This document shows, piece after piece, positions 62,348 to 64,000 of a stretch of 64,000 nucleotides of DNA (its first letter is position 1; each line of letters starts with the position of its first letter). Source of the stretch: Acanthochlamys bracteata (lineage: Eukaryota; Streptophyta; Magnoliopsida; Pandanales; Velloziaceae); the NCBI GenBank assembly GCA_019914995.1, contig CM034136.1, forward strand, positions 4,169,270 through 4,233,269. Reading direction: 5' to 3'. The position numbers were made by a program, and so were the translations under genes. The notes under the pieces were generated by a model. The model was given only the letters and a program-made list of their open reading frames with translations, was not told where the DNA came from and made no database searches.

Positions 62348-62450
62348 TAAAATCTGACCTGGTGATCGACCCGGATTATGTACAAGTCGCCAGGTTGCGG
62401 GTCAACCCGGCAAGTTAGTGGGTTGACCCATGGGGTCACTGTAGCAAGTA
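62348..62450. repeat. GGGTCAACCCGG-type repeat
   Basis: The stretch repeats CGACCCGG, GGGTCAACCCGG and GGGTTGACCCATGGGGTCA, giving several overlapping palindromes. Such GGGTCAACCCGG-rich sequence is, as I recall, common at the ends of dispersed plant repeats; no full element could be bounded. Confidence 0.35.
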
Positions 62451-62624
62451 ACACATGCCAAACTGCCAACAAGTATGGTGTTGTGAAAACATGTTTTACT
62501 TATCTGTTCGTTTTTTTTGTTGTAAGAGAAATTATAACTTATAAGAGAAAGAAAGATAATATAGATATCTACTTCAAAGCTCCCAGTATCTAGTTGAAGG
62601 AAAAACTGAAGAAGGTTATTATAG

Positions 62625-62912
62625 ACGAGGAAAGTTGAAGAGGAACTGAACTGGTTTTCACAGTGGGAAGAACAACTACATGAGTCGTTGGAAGAGTTGA
62701 TACCTCTCTCACAACCGCTCATCACTATAGACCTCGCTTTTGCTTTCAACATTCGCAACACAACACCACCGCAACCACCTTCTTCTTCTTCCGCTCCGCC
62801 GTCGAATCTTCAATGCCCTCCCAAACACGAGCATTAAGAAGTAGAACGCAACGGTAATGACGGCGGAGAAGGAAAAGGAGGAGATAAACTAGCGAGAACT
62901 CTTAAGAGACCT
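62625..62912 (+). pseudogene. 5' fragment of a MYBC1/LUX-like GARP transcription factor gene, disabled
   Basis: In one frame the sequence gives EELNWFSQWEEQLHESLEEL then IPLSQPLITIDLAFAFNI, close to the conserved N-terminus of MYBC1 as I recall it (NWFLRWEEELPSPEELIPIS) and of LUX. About 70 residues later, in the same frame, LARTLKRP appears, the segment directly before the GARP DNA-binding domain. The expected start ATG is ACG (62625-62627), followed by AGG, where MYBC1 begins Met-Arg. A TAA stop lies in frame at 62835-62837. After LKRP the similarity stops and the GARP domain is absent. It is therefore a broken, truncated copy, perhaps carried by a transposon or left by a duplication. A short functional protein is unlikely. 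Confidence 0.7.
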
Positions 62913-63623
62913 AGCCGAGAATTTGGAGAAAAAATTTTAGCTGGATTGTCGGAGTCACGGTGAACGGGAGAAGAACACGAGGACGAGCTCATCGAGGGAG
63001 AAGGAGAGTCTCAAATAATGGATTCGAAATTTCGAGTCCAATCAACGAGGCCGTAGTGAGGGATTATTTTTTTTTAAAGTTCCGGACTGACTCGGAACGG
63101 CGGGATCCCAAATCGATTCAGAACATGTCCGAATTAATCTGGATTGAAGTGGTTCGTTTTTTCGGACGATTTATTTATAAATTCGGACCAATTTTGATTA
63201 CGGATCCATGACTTTTGAATTGACTCAAATAATTTGATCCGAATTCGCCAACGCTGCTATTAACTAACCATTTTTACTATGAACTAATTACTCTTAATTC
63301 AACAATAAAGTATTATTACTGCTTGTTTTCCATAATTTTCTTTAGTGAGTTTTAAATTAAATTTACATCCTATAAAGACTTTTTTGTAAAACATTAGAAA
63401 TTCTAAAGGTGCTTTATTAAAAAACTTTTTATATTTTTTAATAAATATTTTACAAAGTTAAAAATTTAAATATTCAAAAATATAAATAAATTTAATTATA
63501 AAAAGTTATATCTAAATTTTTACTGTTTTTTAAATAAAAATTAATTTATTCTAAAAATTTCAAAATAATTTTTTTTTACTTGGAACCACTCCCAAACGTC
63601 CCTATTTCATCCATGATCACATT
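62913..63623. other. sequence after the GARP fragment
   Basis: The first 300 bp are GC-richer and contain short words such as CGGACTGACTCGGAAC and GGATCC, with no recognisable protein. From 63260 the DNA is AT-rich and MITE-like, ending near CTCCCAAACGTCCC at about 63600. Confidence 0.3.
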
Positions 63624-63859
63624 GGGACGTACCTAGCATAAATTTATTTTTTAAAATGATTTTATAAAATAAAGTTGCAAGTTTAATTAAAATAAAATTT
63701 TGTATTTATTTTTATATTGAATGTGAGTTTGAAAATATAATGTTTAGTTTAAACTTAAATTTTAAAAATAAATTTTTTGCGTAAATATAAGTTTTTATGT
63801 TTATAAAAACGAGGTGGAATTGATTTTTTTAAAGGGAATTTATTTAGGTAAACATGCCC
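63624..63859. repeat. Tourist-like MITE
   Basis: The left end is GGGACGTACCTAGC and the right end inward is GGGGCATGTTTACCT. The interior is AT-rich, as in the copies at 25535 and 30100. TSD is not clear. Confidence 0.5.
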
Positions 63860-64000
63860 CAGCAAAAAGTGCGACTGGAACCAGAATTGGTGGATTTTTG
63901 GAACTATTTTTGAAAGAAAGTGTCTTTTAAAATAAAATTTATAAAAAATAGATTATTATTTTTATTTAAAAAATAATAAAATTAATAATAATAAATTATT

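Noticed and set aside
62402-62761. 119-aa minus-strand open frame
   Set aside because: It is the antisense of the MYBC1/LUX-like fragment and of the GGGTCAACCC repeat; the homology is clearly on the plus strand.
1-64000. CRISPR arrays, rRNA and tRNA genes
   Set aside because: No spaced direct repeats of CRISPR type and no convincing tRNA or rRNA sequence were noticed. The TGGTATCAGAGC at 32966 is a retroelement primer-binding site, not a tRNA gene. A tRNAscan run would be needed to exclude tRNAs fully.

Overview
This is plant nuclear DNA, almost certainly from a eudicot. The genes have many short exons with GT/AG introns. The proteins belong to land-plant families (WRKY, AIL/PLETHORA-type AP2, UPBEAT1-like bHLH, the chloroplast protein SOQ1). 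The intergenic DNA is very AT-rich and full of small inverted-repeat transposons and TA microsatellites. I cannot name the species.

All five complete genes and the partial one lie on the minus strand. From the left edge: (1) 147-821, the first two coding exons of an AP2/AIL-type transcription factor cut by the window edge; (2) 4534-7147, a three-exon gene for a plant-specific single-pass membrane protein of 244 aa; (3) 9412-14834, a CCHC zinc-knuckle and KH-like protein of about 479 aa, whose first intron carries a 1.3 kb transposon with another nested inside it; (4) 19125-20415, a group IIc WRKY factor of 350 aa; (5) 27342-27674, a one-exon atypical bHLH of UPBEAT1 type; (6) 37946-57543, SOQ1, a 28-exon, 19.6 kb gene for the thylakoid HAD-thioredoxin-NHL protein. 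I could join every SOQ1 exon in phase into 1079 aa.

Between and inside the genes is a dense collection of non-coding elements. There are many Tourist-like MITEs with TTA/TAA target duplications. One family of foldback elements with long arms is present in four copies, two of them inside TA microsatellites. At 30.6-31.1 kb two copies of one MITE stand head to head. A non-autonomous LTR retrotransposon (about 33.0-35.5 kb) has an internal region built from short self-complementary repeats. A 2.6 kb TIR element with internal duplications lies at 58.9-61.5 kb. Near the right edge (62.6-62.9 kb) is a broken 5' fragment of a MYBC1/LUX-like GARP gene that has lost its start codon and carries an internal stop.

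The genes do not form a pathway. They are three transcription factors (organ growth, stress or development, root redox balance), a probable RNA-binding protein, an unknown membrane protein and a photoprotection factor. Exon boundaries were derived by hand from splice consensus, reading-frame continuity and remembered family sequences. They have not been checked against transcripts.
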